A stretch of 64,000 nt of DNA, from contig CP154956.1 of the NCBI GenBank assembly GCA_039621445.1, positions 8,989,443 to 9,053,442 of the forward strand, read 5' to 3'. Below are positions 33,601-42,939 of the stretch, piece after piece. Source of the stretch: Euglena gracilis. Lineage: Eukaryota; Euglenida; Euglenophyceae; Euglenales. Below the pieces are notes generated by a model. The model worked only from the letters and a program-made list of their open reading frames with translations, was not told the DNA's origin and searched no databases. The position numbers were made by a program, and so were the translations under genes. Numbering within the stretch: position 1 is the stretch's first letter; every line of letters begins with the position of its first letter.

Positions 33601-36600
33601 GGTGGCGTTTTTTTTTTGCCGAATTGGGTTTCTTTTGTCAAGAAAAATACTCCTAAATAAAATAACATTCATTCATTTTTTGCTGAAATTTCGGTTCATA
33701 TTCGGGCTGATGGGAGGCGAACAATAATTCATGGCCTCTCACTCCGTCCGCTGGAGGGGGGCGAAGAGCTACCGGGGCAGCATAATTATTAGGGGGAGGT
33801 TGGCTGTCCTTGTCGATTGTCGACTGCCGAGGTTGGAGGTTGCACTAAAAAGAGCACATAATTAGGGGATAAACCAGCCTTTTGACCGAAAGATTGCTTC
33901 GATTGAAGAAACTTGGAAGTTCAAAAGTTTTCTATTCTGGCGAACTCTGCTTCATAAATAATACACATGGTGTGCCCATTGCATAAATGCACATACATAC
34001 GTGGACACTTGCTCTCTTTGCTCAGGAGCTAGCAGTCAAAAAAAGAGGGGAAATCTGTGCTCTACCAGTGCAATGCAAATATGATTGGACAAATCCGTCG
34101 TGGCTTTTTTAATCCAGTGAAAATACATCCCCCCAATGTAAATGCCGTCAAAATGGGGTCATTTCTCTTGAAAAAATTCATTTCTTTTGGTCATTGGCTG
34201 CTTTTTTGCGTTGAAAAAAATAAAAATAATGATTTATTAAAATATTAAACCTTTTTTATAAAAGTTGATGTATGTTTGAAAAAAAAAATTCTGAAATTGT
34301 GTGAAATCCTGCTCTGTTGAGTGGGAAGAATTTCTTAAACCAAATCTCCAGCAAATATCCAAAAAATCCCATCCAACTGTTCTGGAATTTGAGCAGGTAT
34401 TTTTGCTGGAATTTGTGCTTGGATTTGTGTTGGAAATTGGCTCAACAACCGACCAAAAAATAGACCTGGGGTGTCGTTTTTGGAGACTTTGGAGGAGATT
34501 GGGGGGGGGGGGGGATCGGTGCTTCCTTCCAAAAAAGCCAAACAATCCTTCCGGAAAAGCACGGGAAAGACACACTCACAAGTGCACACCCAAAGCATCG
34601 TTACGGGGACCTGGTTGCCGTGGTCGTCAAAGAAGCGGTACATCTTGACCTTGATAGCGATCAGGCCAGCCCTGTAAACCCCCCCCCAATAAGTGCACGG
34701 GTGCGTGCATTTTAAGGACGTAGTTTCGGACCCCAAGGGGTGTGCACTTAGGGCACTGTGCACTTTTTAGAACAAAGCTGAAAATACTCATATTTCCCCT
34801 ACTCTTTTTCAATTTCCCCCCAATTTTGCAATTTCAAGCAATGAGTCAAGTGATTATGTGTCAAATTTGGGCTTGGACGATAGAAATAGTTCGTCTGAGA
34901 AGGACAATTCTGAGAATTGTGTGTTCTTTCCAACCTGAGATGTAACAGTAATTTCTCCTTTGGGGGGGTGCGCACTTTTTAGGGAGATAATAACCCTGGG
35001 GGGTGTGCACTTATTAGGGCACTGCGCACAATTAGGGCACAGCGCACTTATTAGGGGGGGGTTTAAAAGAGGGGGGCTGTGGGGTAACTGGTATAAAAAA
35101 AATCGCCCATCGAAATGTGTCTTCCGAGGGACTGTGGGGGCACGTGGGGAGAAGGTTAAAGAGTCCACACCCAATGCTATATAAATAAGACTGTTATGAC
35201 ATTCTCACACAGCCAAAGGAGGTTGATGCGAGCAGGAAGATTGCGGGTACCATATGGAAATAGGGAAGGAGGGCCAAGGAAGAGGTGAGAGGGCGAGTGA
35301 GAAAGGGTGGCCATAAATCCCATCCACGGGTCAACCAAAAAAACAGCAGCGCGGGATCCGGACGCCCGCACTCCCGAGGCACGGGAAGCGCGGCACAGAC
35401 GCCAGGGAACGGGGGCTCCGCCACACCGCACGGAGGTCGCCGGGTTCCACTCCCCGAACGGGTGCGGCGGGGCGGCCAGCTCCGGGAACTTGCCGGCCTG
35501 CTTGTCCTGCAGGTAGTCCGCGTACCGGCGAGGGGGGGGGGGTGAGGCAGGATGGCAGGAGGGGGGCTGCGGGACATCGCATCAGCGTGCAGTTACACAT
35601 GCATAAATGGCAATGCTTCTCACAGCTTTTGCCGATCTTTGTCGAACTGGGGTTGTGGTCAGTCGGTTTTCATTATCTCCTGAGGTTAGAAACAATTCTT
35701 TTGTTAACTCCTTTGCCTCTCAAAACACTTTTTGGCTATATGTCTGCTCACGGATTTGATGCCTTCGTGGTAAGGGTACAAAATAAGAATAAACTGTGGG
35801 TGCACAAGAGTGCCTGAGTGTGGAGGCGATGGCACAAGCACAACTCCAGAGCGGCTCAACGCACACAGAAAGGTGAGGGTGCATTTTCGTCACCATAATG
35901 CAATGTTGCCTGTGCCTACCATGACATGTGGAACCCAGGCATTATTTTAAAGGCGCGTTAAAGCCTAACTTAAAATGCGCCCTAAAATTTTGGGCAAAAA
36001 TGCATTAAATGCCTGAAAATGCCTCAAATTTTTGGGCTGGCAGGATTTTCTCCAACCGAACAAAAAAAAGAAACGTGCAAAGCCTCGGCAGAAACAGGAA
36101 AATTCCAGGAAAAAATGATGGTGATGGCATCGCTGGAAAATTGGCAATCCAACCAAAAAATGTTTTTTTTACTTTTTGATTTTGGACAAACATTCAAAAC
36201 CAAAACGTTGGTTCGAAGCCTGGAAAGCCCTCTGGCACCCCTGGAAAATATTGCCTTAAAAAGCTTTAAAACATTGAAAAAAAATTTCCTTAATACAATC
36301 CCTGGTGGAACATTTGCTTTCCTCAGAGCGGCGGGCGCAAATGAAGAAAAGGCGACCTGAGTGGGAGGGAAGAATTTTGGTTTTGGGCCCCATTTCCTGC
36401 TGTTTCCTGTGGAGTATCATCATCATGCCCACCTGTCGTGTTTCCCTGTTGAAAACCGTTCTGCTGCATGAAAATAGAGGCTGGGGAATAATGCCATGCC
36501 AAATTGTTTGATTGCCCTTCAATGGAGGTCTTTCCCCCAAACCCGCCAATCTGATTTTTTTTTCATTATTTTGAAAACACACCAGGAGTCGACAGATGAA

Positions 36601-39108
36601 CCTCCACGATGAGTTAAAAGAATCTACACCCCAAAAGAAATCCTAAACAGGGTGTCTTTGCTGCTACCAAAGTTTATTATTATTTTTACCCTTACTACGA
36701 AGGCATCAAATCCATGAGCAGACATATAGCCAAAAAGTGTTTTGAGAGGCAAAGGTGTTAACGAAAGAATTGTTTCTAACCTCAGGGAGATAATGAAAAC
36801 CGACTGACCACAACCCCAGTTCGACAAAGATCGGCAAAAGCTGTGAGAAGCATTGCCATTGCAACTTGGCACCTTAGAGCTGCCACTTCCCTCATGCAGA
36901 CAATAAAGAGTCGGGGGGACACAAAAAATGAGGATAATTGCAAAAAAAAAAAGATGCGGCGGGGGTCACTATCTCTCTTGGTTTTTGTCTGCTAAGTACT
37001 GGATGTCAACCAGTTGTCAGGGGGGGGGGTAAATTGACATCGAAGGCCTTTGGAAAAGTTGCGCGAAAATTGTGGAAAATTTGCGGAAATTGTGGGAAAA
37101 TTATGGGAAAATTGATATCGGGAAATCTTTGGTCTCAGAAAAAAATTGGTCGAATGCGGAATTTTTCTAAATCCAAAATTATTTCCCAGCAGAAATTGGG
37201 GGAAAAAAACCTTACAAAAGCCCAGAAATCGCGAAATTCTGTCAAATTTTGTAAAATTTGACAAATGTTGGCAATTTGCAACAAAGAAACAAAAAAGACA
37301 CTGGGTTCCCTTGTGAAACGTTCGGGAACTGGCCGAAACTCATCTCACCTTCCGCTTCAGGTTGCGGAAACTGCGGGAAAACTGCGGAAAATTGCGGAAA
37401 ATTGCGGAAAATTGCGCGAAAATTGCGGATATCAATTCCTCCCCTGCAGTTGTGCTGCTCCACAACAGTGTAAGGGAGGATATGGCCCGGGCGGTCCTTG
37501 ACAAAAAAAAACTTCCCATCCCAGCATATTCAATGAAAAATACACAGGAAAAGATCCAAAAATGGCCATATTTTGGCAAAAAAGGGTAGATTGGGGGGAG
37601 TAGATTTTTTTTGGCATCTTTAAGCCATCGTCCATCCACCAAAATGTCAAAAATATGTTTTTTGACTTTTTAATTTTGGCCCTGCATCCCTGGATAGGCC
37701 GTTGGTCATCCCTTGGGCCTAAGGGCGGCCCGCAAGGGGAAAAAAACGTTTCGTCCCTTCTGGACCGCCCTGGAATGGTTGGCCATTTCAAGACATGCCT
37801 ATTGTGTTTGGGATACAGCAGAGTAAGAGCACACTTATCACGGGCAGTCCCCAATAAAGGATGTTGTCCCTATTGACAGCCCTCCCCCCTCACTTTACAG
37901 AAACCAGCCCCCAATGATGAACGTCTCCTAAAAAAACGGACGTTGGAGAACAAGCAGAGCTTCATGAGGCATAAGCGTCTGCCAATTACACATTTTGGAA
38001 ACCATCAGACATGGCTATAGACGCTACATAGAAACATTATGTATAGAAATACATATAAAAACAAATACAATATCATTACGACCCCCTTAAAGTGCGGAAA
38101 ATATTACGGGATCTGAGAATTACAGAAAAATACGGGAAAATAATATTTGGGAATTAAAGATTATGTATGGGAAGATTTTGATTTTGAAAAAATCATGGGA
38201 AATTCAGCATACCAGGAGGGGAAATGGTTTTTTTTGAAAAAGACAACTCGAACTTCCAAAAATGGTTATAATATTTTTGTGCTGATAATAATATTTCATA
38301 ACCCTGTCATTTTGTGTGTGAAATATGACCACTGAGAGACTGCGAGTGGCTCCTAAAAGGGCATAGGAAAAATGCACTGGACAAAAAAAATAATAAATCG
38401 GGATGGTTTCCACCAAATTTTCCTCACGTAATATTTGTACAGACTGCATATACCTTCAGGGTAAGCAGTTCAGTTTTTCTGTTGGAGGGGTTTCTGTTGG
38501 AAAGGGGGGAGGTGGCGAAGAAAGCTGCCGCACACCTCTTCTCCACCAGCGCGTTATGGACCACAACAGGCTGGAAATTCTTTGCTTCATCCAAGCGCTT
38601 ACCGTTGTACAACGTCCCATCTGGATGTGGTGCGAGAAACCCAGATATTCAAATCCATGAGCAATAATACAATTGTGGAGTGTAAGAATTGTTCTTGAAT
38701 TGAAAGTTTCTGCAGCAACTCTTCTGAATCAGCATTAAAATACTTTGATTGAATACCAATAAAAGAGCAGTTATAAACACGAGAACGCTATAAACAGGAG
38801 AGAAGAGAACAGCCATAAACACAAGAACCGCGCCGAGGCATCGTCGCAACCCATCAATCTGTCAGAGCAAATCATTCGGACGTTTTCATTCCCGCAACAA
38901 GGTTGCATTTCATTCCAGTTCAATCCCTTGGACCTGGGCTCAGACGGGGGGGGGGCACACTTTCGAAGAGGAACGGGTGCGTGCTCTTCATGGGCTCCAC
39001 GCGCACCTTCTTGGCCATCTTCTTGCGCAGGTAGAACCCGCGCTGGGCCTGCCACGGGGGCCGGCGCAGCCCAGCGCCGACCGAGGCCAGGGCTGCCCGC
39101 AGCGCCAT
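27535..39108 (-). CDS. MRPL3: Mitochondrial 50S ribosomal protein L3 (uL3m), 3' end missing
   Basis: Six minus-strand exons (38961-39108, 35427-35526, 34590-34671, 33031-33125, 29297-29425, 27535-27646) join in phase to 222 codons. They show uL3 signatures in order: [67 protein letters not shown]. uL3 binds domain VI of the large rRNA near the peptidyl-transferase centre. The N-terminus ([16 protein letters not shown]...) is Arg/Ala-rich and acid-free, as in mitochondrial presequences. The KGKKMxGxMG segment and C-terminal barrel were not found; sequence beyond 27535 enters the satellite complex. Intron 1 lacks an AG acceptor; introns 2-5 are GT-AG. The gene is either very long or truncated. 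Confidence 0.85.
27650..29290. other. uL3m intron 5
   Basis: Non-coding. Contains C/G runs and A/T-rich sequence, with no repeat family recognised apart from short homopolymers. Confidence 0.5.
29297..29425 (-). CDS. MRPL3: uL3m exon 5
   Basis: The acceptor GGGGGCAG|AGCGG follows a G run. Encodes [20 protein letters not shown] and [13 protein letters not shown]. The donor is AC|GTGTGCC. The HFxPGQxVDV motif is diagnostic for L3. Confidence 0.88.
29518..29567. repeat. (AAGAC)n pentanucleotide repeat
   Basis: Ten units of AAGAC in uL3m intron 4, next to G/C runs. A (GGTG)n run follows at about 29817-29848. Confidence 0.95.
29850..31030. other. uL3m intron 4 sequence with a short duplication
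   Basis: Includes a two-copy ~29-bp direct repeat (GAAGCCGAAGCCAGAGAGGC then CAGCCCACTG, 30332-30392). Minus frames over 30180-30480 are open but do not match L3 or any family I know. Confidence 0.5.
31040..31920. repeat. Diverged outlier of the satellite array
   Basis: Starts with the boundary module GTCGCTGAGCTCTTATCCC (31054) and continues with three decayed A subunits: AACTCCCCACCAGGCCCGAGATAT (31245), CCCAACTCTTCGTGTAGCCCG (31681) and CAAAATATCTCGGAATG (31774) with GGAACGCCCGATC. It lies within intron 4 of uL3m. Confidence 0.75.
31920..33030. other. uL3m intron 4, 5' part
   Basis: A/T-rich sequence with scattered short direct repeats (GCGGGATTATGTGGT type at 32650 and 32831). No exon was found. 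Confidence 0.5.
33031..33125 (-). CDS. MRPL3: uL3m exon 4
   Basis: The acceptor is CTCTCAG|GCCCC. Encodes [20 protein letters not shown], which aligns with the conserved L3 strand that follows VPVTV. The donor is most likely GACGT|GTGCC by phase, although GAC|GTGTGCC is equally good by sequence. Confidence 0.8.
33130..35420. other. uL3m introns 2 and 3
   Basis: Between the small exons these introns hold A/T-rich sequence plus repeated TGCACTTATTAGGGCACTG-like motifs (34742-35055, also 45150-45190). No further exon is supported. Confidence 0.5.
34590..34671 (-). CDS. MRPL3: uL3m exon 3
   Basis: The acceptor is TTTACAG|GGCTGG; the donor is TGG|GTGTGCA at 34590/34589. Encodes [20 protein letters not shown] then PVTMLW, the N-terminal strand of the L3 core. 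Confidence 0.88.
35427..35526 (-). CDS. MRPL3: uL3m exon 2
   Basis: Encodes [16 protein letters not shown] and then EWNPATSVR. The phase requires the exon to begin GGTAC, but the bases before it are CCTCGCC, not AG. The donor is CG|GTGTGGC at 35427/35426. Confidence 0.75.
35606..35805. repeat. Left arm of a large inverted repeat
   Basis: About 200 bp, from ATGGCAATGCTTCTCACAG to GGTAAGGGTA, nearly matching the reverse complement of 36664-36860. The arms enclose ~860 bp holding another repeat copy. Their open frames translate alike only because the DNA is duplicated. Confidence 0.85.
35960..36300. repeat. Dispersed repeat, copy 1 (also near 49.0 and 50.6 kb)
   Basis: Shares GCCTGAAAAT, GGCAGGATTTTCTCCAA, AACAGGAAAATTCCAG, GGCATCGCTGGAA and the GGTTCGAAGCC ... 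CCCTCTGGCACC part with 49005-49350 and 50620-51000. It is distantly related to the GGCGGTCC MITE interior (CATCCACCCAAA, CTTGGACC). The ends are rich in CCTTAAAA motifs. Confidence 0.7.
36664..36860. repeat. Right arm of a large inverted repeat
   Basis: Inverted partner of 35606-35805, ending GCATTGCCATT at 36860. The pair is about 1.25 kb from end to end and lies in uL3m intron 1. No target duplication was evident. Confidence 0.85.
37030..37440. repeat. Short GGAAAATTGCGG repeats
   Basis: Degenerate 10-13-bp repeats (GCGGAAAATTGCGGAAAATT, TTGTGGAAAATTTGCGG) occur at 37055-37115 and 37365-37425, in uL3m intron 1. Confidence 0.7.
37487..37772. mobile_element. GGCGGTCC-family MITE copy
   Basis: Starts CCGGGCGGTCCTTGAC, ends TTCTGGACCGCCCTG, and has CATCCACC and ATCCCTGGATAGGCCGTTGG inside. 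The right end contains the usual subterminal foldback (37726-37772). The flanks GATATGGC and GAATGGTT are only weakly alike, so the target duplication is lost or was never there. Confidence 0.7.
37780..38955. other. uL3m intron 1, 5' part
   Basis: A/T-rich, mostly without structure. A minus-strand frame at 38500-38640 ([19 protein letters not shown]) has natural composition but no splice-compatible link to uL3m and no secure family. Confidence 0.45.
38961..39108 (-). CDS. MRPL3: uL3m exon 1 with start codon and mitochondrial presequence
   Basis: The ATG at 39108 is preceded by GCCGCAG and seven bases, a possible trans-splice acceptor. It encodes [17 protein letters not shown], then [14 protein letters not shown]. 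The donor is GAAA|GTGTGCC at 38961/38960. Confidence 0.7.
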
Positions 39109-39741
39109 TGGTAGGCTGCGGCGACGGGGCCAGGGGCACGGAAGCCAGGCCCCGCACCCAAATGACTGCCGTCCGGGCTTCTTGTTAAGCCCCCCCCCCC
39201 CGGGAGAGCCGGGTATTAAATGTGAGGGGAGGGGGGGAGGGGTGTGGTCCCGGACCCCCATCCCCCTATGGGAAGGGGGGAAGGGGGCAGTTAATCCTCC
39301 CCCCTTCCCCCTGGGAATAAAACCCGCCGCGAATCGCCAGATATTGGGGGGGGGGGGCTTCAAAGGTGCCCCTAAGTTGCGTTTTCAGGGTTTTCCAGCA
39401 AATCAACCAAAAACAGATGAGAATATATTAGTTTCGTGGCTCAAAGCGCCGAGGAGGAAGTTTTTTTGATTCTCCAGCGGTGTGTCCCGGACACACCCAG
39501 CCTGGGGGAGGAGGGAAGGGGAGGGGGACCCCACTCCTCCCTGGGGGGAGGTCCCCCTTTCCCTTCCCCCTGGACAAAACAAACGCTCACTTGATACCCT
39601 GGGAGGAAGGGGTCCCCACCACCAAAAACCGGGTCATGTCTTCACATGACCCATTCCCCCCCCCAAAAAAACTCCAGCACTTCGTGCTGAAACCCATACC
39701 CAGGCCTATGCCTCGGGACCCCCCCTGGGAGGAGCCCCGAG

Positions 39742-40044
39742 CAGGCTTCTTTGTGTCAACCCCGGGGGGGGGGGGTGGAGGGGGGTGCCTTGTGCTCTGG
39801 GGTACCTGCCCATAGCAGGCACACCAGGGGGGGGTCGGTTTTGGACCCCGGTGCCTGCCGACCCAGCCACTTTTCCTTTGAAAATGGCCATTTTCGGTCC
39901 CTTCGGTGCCTTCGGCTCCGGGGGGTGTGCTATAGCACTACCCACCCCAAAATCCAACTCTGCCCTACCCCCCTGCCTGCCCATCGCAAACCCAGCCCCC
40001 CGCCCCCCCCCCCGGGGGTGTGCACTTCCTTAAAAAGAAGCCTG
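39742..40044. mobile_element. hAT-like MITE, 303 bp (CAGGCTTCTTT ends)
   Basis: The left end CAGGCTTCTTTGTG and the right end AAAAAGAAGCCTG are inverted. The flanks GCCCCGAG (39734-39741) and GCCCTGAG (40045-40052) match at 7 of 8 bases. The interior has GTGCCTGCC, TTTGAAAATGGCCATTTTCG and a TTCGGTGCCTTCGGCTCCG palindrome, shared with 46805-47042, 53091-53378 and 54110-54440. Confidence 0.8.
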
Positions 40045-41049
40045 GCCCTGAGCCCCCCTCCCGCTGTCATCGCCGGGGCCACCGCAATGGAAGCAATGAT
40101 GTGCGCGGAATGCATTCCTGTTCCCGCATGGCTGGTCGATTCGGTTTCATAATGATAGGCCCCCGCCCACAGAGACCGAGACCGGGGGGGGGGGGTAACC
40201 TCATGCCGATGGTCGTTGAGCCGCGGAGGGGAGGCACAAGCAGGCACCACCGTGAGGAGGGGCTTGCTTGAAGGCGGCGGCAGGGGAGCGTTGATGGCCT
40301 GGAGGCAAACACACCCGCCAGGTTTCGAAAATTTGCTGCATACAGGGAGGACCCTTTTGGCCATCCTTGTCTGTCCCCCCAAAGCCACACACGAAGCACA
40401 GCGGTGACATGTGTTGCTGAGACAGTGCGGGGTGTGCCCAAGGTGGCAGGGGCCAGGTAGGAGCGTCACCAGAGCGGGGGGTAGTGGCAGGCGCCCAACA
40501 TGCACACTGGACGAATGCGGCGAGTGCCGTAGCATGGGGGGGGGGGCGATAAGAGGCAATCCGTCCTCCCCGGGTACCCATGGAGGACACGCTGACGGTG
40601 GGCGTCGGCCGTTGCGCATCAGTCGGGCACAACGCGGGCCTCTCCGTGTTTGGCGATGCACTTCTTGGCAGGTGGAAGGGGGGCTGTGGGGCGATGGCAC
40701 AGCGCGACTCCGGGCGAGGAGGAAGGGTCTTCGGACCTGGCGAGAAGCGGTGACGCTGCCGGAATGGTGAAAAATGGCTGGTTGGTGAGTCTGCTTGACC
40801 CAGGTGCATGCACCAGTGTGCTGGACCACGTGCAGATAGGCAAAGGTGATGACTTTGCACCCAGATTGGATGTGGCCTGAAATTCTGGAATTTGGGCTGT
40901 TTTGGTGTGTTTTCAAAATTATTTATGGTATTTTGAGTTTTTGTTCGTTCTATTTGTTGTTGTTTGTTTGTTTATTCACATTTGCTAACACATTTGTATT
41001 TTCCTTATTTGTTGTTACACCACTTTTGTTTGGTTTGGTATGCGTATTG

Positions 41050-41062
41050 NNNNNNNNNNNNN
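41050..41062. other. Assembly gap (13 N)
   Basis: Thirteen ambiguous bases separate A/T-rich sequence from a GGGGTCCCCCACCC block. Repeats on the right suggest the gap is in a hard-to-sequence homopolymer stretch. Confidence 0.99.
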
Positions 41063-41290
41063 GGGGTCCCCCACCCACCCACCCCCTGGGGGGGCCCCCG
41101 GGGGGGTCCTGGGGGACCCACAAAAAATGGCCGAAAAATCGCAAAAAGTGCTTAAAAATAGCATTTTTTCGGCGCCTGCGGCGCCGAAAAGTATATCTCA
41201 CCCCCCTCCGGGGGGACCCCCCCCGGGGGGGGGGGGGGGGCTCGGCCGGACACAAACACACCACCCCCCCCCCTCCCTCCCCGGGGGTCC
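41063..41290. repeat. G/C-run element with central palindrome
   Basis: C and G runs flank an A-rich core (AAAAATGGCCGAAAAATCGC) and the palindrome TCGGCGCCTGCGGCGCCGA (41169). The layout resembles the interior of the 5118-5537 MITE. The left end is lost in the assembly gap. Confidence 0.55.
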
Positions 41291-41599
41291 ACGACTAAAA
41301 AAAACCCCTGGGCACAACGCATCAACGACGGGCACGCACGCCGCACGCGAGCGCAGCAGCACACGGTGTGGACTTGGCTAGCGCACTGTTGCACTGCACT
41401 GTTTGTCGTGTTTGGTGTTGTGTATATTTGAACTCTGTGTTGTATTGATGTGTTCCCGCAGCACCAATTCATTTCTTCGTGTGCGTCTTTTTTGAAAAAA
41501 TGAGAAAAAGTTACCAAAGTGTACCATACACCATGCAAATGCAGGTCTGTGCTTTGAACCAAGGAGGTCCAAAGCAAAATGGAAAAAATATCTGTTCCA

Positions 41600-41833
41600 C
41601 CACATCAATCAAAAATCCAGGAGAAATGCAGGAGAAATGGCAGGGGGAAATGGCCACACTTGGGCAAAAACAGGTCAACATCGAGGGAAAAAAATTATTT
41701 CTGGAATACTTGGGTCATCACCCATCCACCCAAAACTCCCAAAAAAATGTGTTTAAAGACTTTTCCTTGGGCCCAAAGGAGGTCCGTTTGGGCCGGTCTT
41801 TAACAAAAAAAAACCTTTCCCTTATGGGCTGCC
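41600..41833. mobile_element. GGCGGTCC-family MITE fragment
   Basis: Has CATCCACCCAAA (41710), the GGCCGGTCTTTAAC foldback (41791) and the end CTTATGGGCTGCCCTG (41833). The left end has decayed. Confidence 0.6.
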
Positions 41834-42780
41834 CTGCTTTCAACAGGGATGAGGTTTGTAACGTCTTAAAAGCTTTTCCACCTTGGATTCCACAAGCACA
41901 CAACCAAAAACAACGAAGATGGGAATACTGACGCCGTCCCACCTTTTGGTTCAGAGGTTGTTCAACCAGTAGAAACTTATTGAAACAATTTGGAGTACAT
42001 TCTGTGGACCACTGGAAAACCAGAAAATACTTTAGACGGAAATTCATAATATGATGGCGCTTCAACATCGTAACATAGCATTTGATGTGTGTTGGCTTCG
42101 GCAATTGACGAAGGGGGGAAAGCACACCGGCACAGCAAGGTCTGTGTCCAGGTGGTCCAGGAATGCGGTAGGAGGCCGGGTCTGGTCATCCAAACCTTGG
42201 GACCCCAGAGGGCTGTTTTCTGCAACAAATGACCCAAAGGGAAAAAGAACAACACACTGAGCGTGTTCTGAACTTCAGAGCACGCACAATGCGAGACCCG
42301 TTCCTCCAGAAAGAAACAAGTCTTATTGAAGAGTTGTGAAAGGAATGAAGCAAGCGGATTCCCTGAACAATGAAGGAATAGTGAACTGCCCGCTGGCGCA
42401 GGAAGATGGGAAAATGTGTCGAAAAAATTCTTCTTGGTGTGAAAAAAATCAGTCCCCCTCCAATGTGAAGTGATGGCGCCCAGATCTCCTCAAAAAAAGG
42501 AATAGAGAAAGCACGTCCTCTGCAAATTCCCTGAAAAAATATTTGGTTGTTTCTAAAACAAAAGCCAGAGAAAATCCTGTAACCCAAGGTTTGAGAAATC
42601 ATTAGTGTCCGTTTATTTCACGTGGTTTGGCGAGGTGCTATTGGGTGGATAGGTGTAGATGCACGCTGTGTCTACGTCGACCTTGAGTGAGTCGGTGCTT
42701 TTGGGGGTGACAGGTGTAATTATTTATGTGTCGCCCCCGCCCCCCGAGAGGTCCACCCCAGGGTCAAAGCAAACGCGGCC

Positions 42781-42939
42781 TCAGCTGCGGCCCCCCAGGA
42801 GCTTGACGTGGAGGTAGCGGTGGTGGGCCTTCGGGATCGGCGGCGCGGCGGGCTGCATGGCGGGCAGTGGGGTTGGCTTCTCCTGTTGCCCGCAGGCCCT
42901 GCTGGCACGCCCGACGCCCGGGTTGTTGGCCCCGATGGG
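42781..42939 (-). CDS. Unknown gene, terminal exon
   Basis: The acceptor is TGTGCCAG|CCC. Runs to TGA at 42781-42783 with IPKAHHRYLHVKLLGGRS at the end. It lies directly beside the decamer repeat, which is in the preceding intron. Confidence 0.55.
   Translation of the reverse strand, partial: PIGANNPGVGRASRACGQQEKPTPLPAMQPAAPPIPKAHHRYLHVKLLGGRS

Larger units (their letters stand above)
39109..42780. other. Intergenic region between uL3m and the unknown gene
   Basis: Contains a MITE (39742-40044), a GC-rich patch open in most frames (40050-40880), an assembly gap, a C/G-run element with a palindrome (41063-41290), and a GGCGGTCC-family fragment (41600-41830). The GC-rich patch could hide exons on either strand, but no motif decides which. 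Confidence 0.5.

Noticed and set aside
38440-38660. Minus frame with [19 protein letters not shown], vaguely like a glycosyltransferase segment
   Set aside because: Too short, no conserved partner motifs, no supported exon borders, and it lies in a uL3m intron.
40050-40916. 328-residue minus frame and several plus frames in a GC-rich patch
   Set aside because: All frames on both strands are open, composition is Pro/Ser/His-rich and no motif or splice signal favours one.
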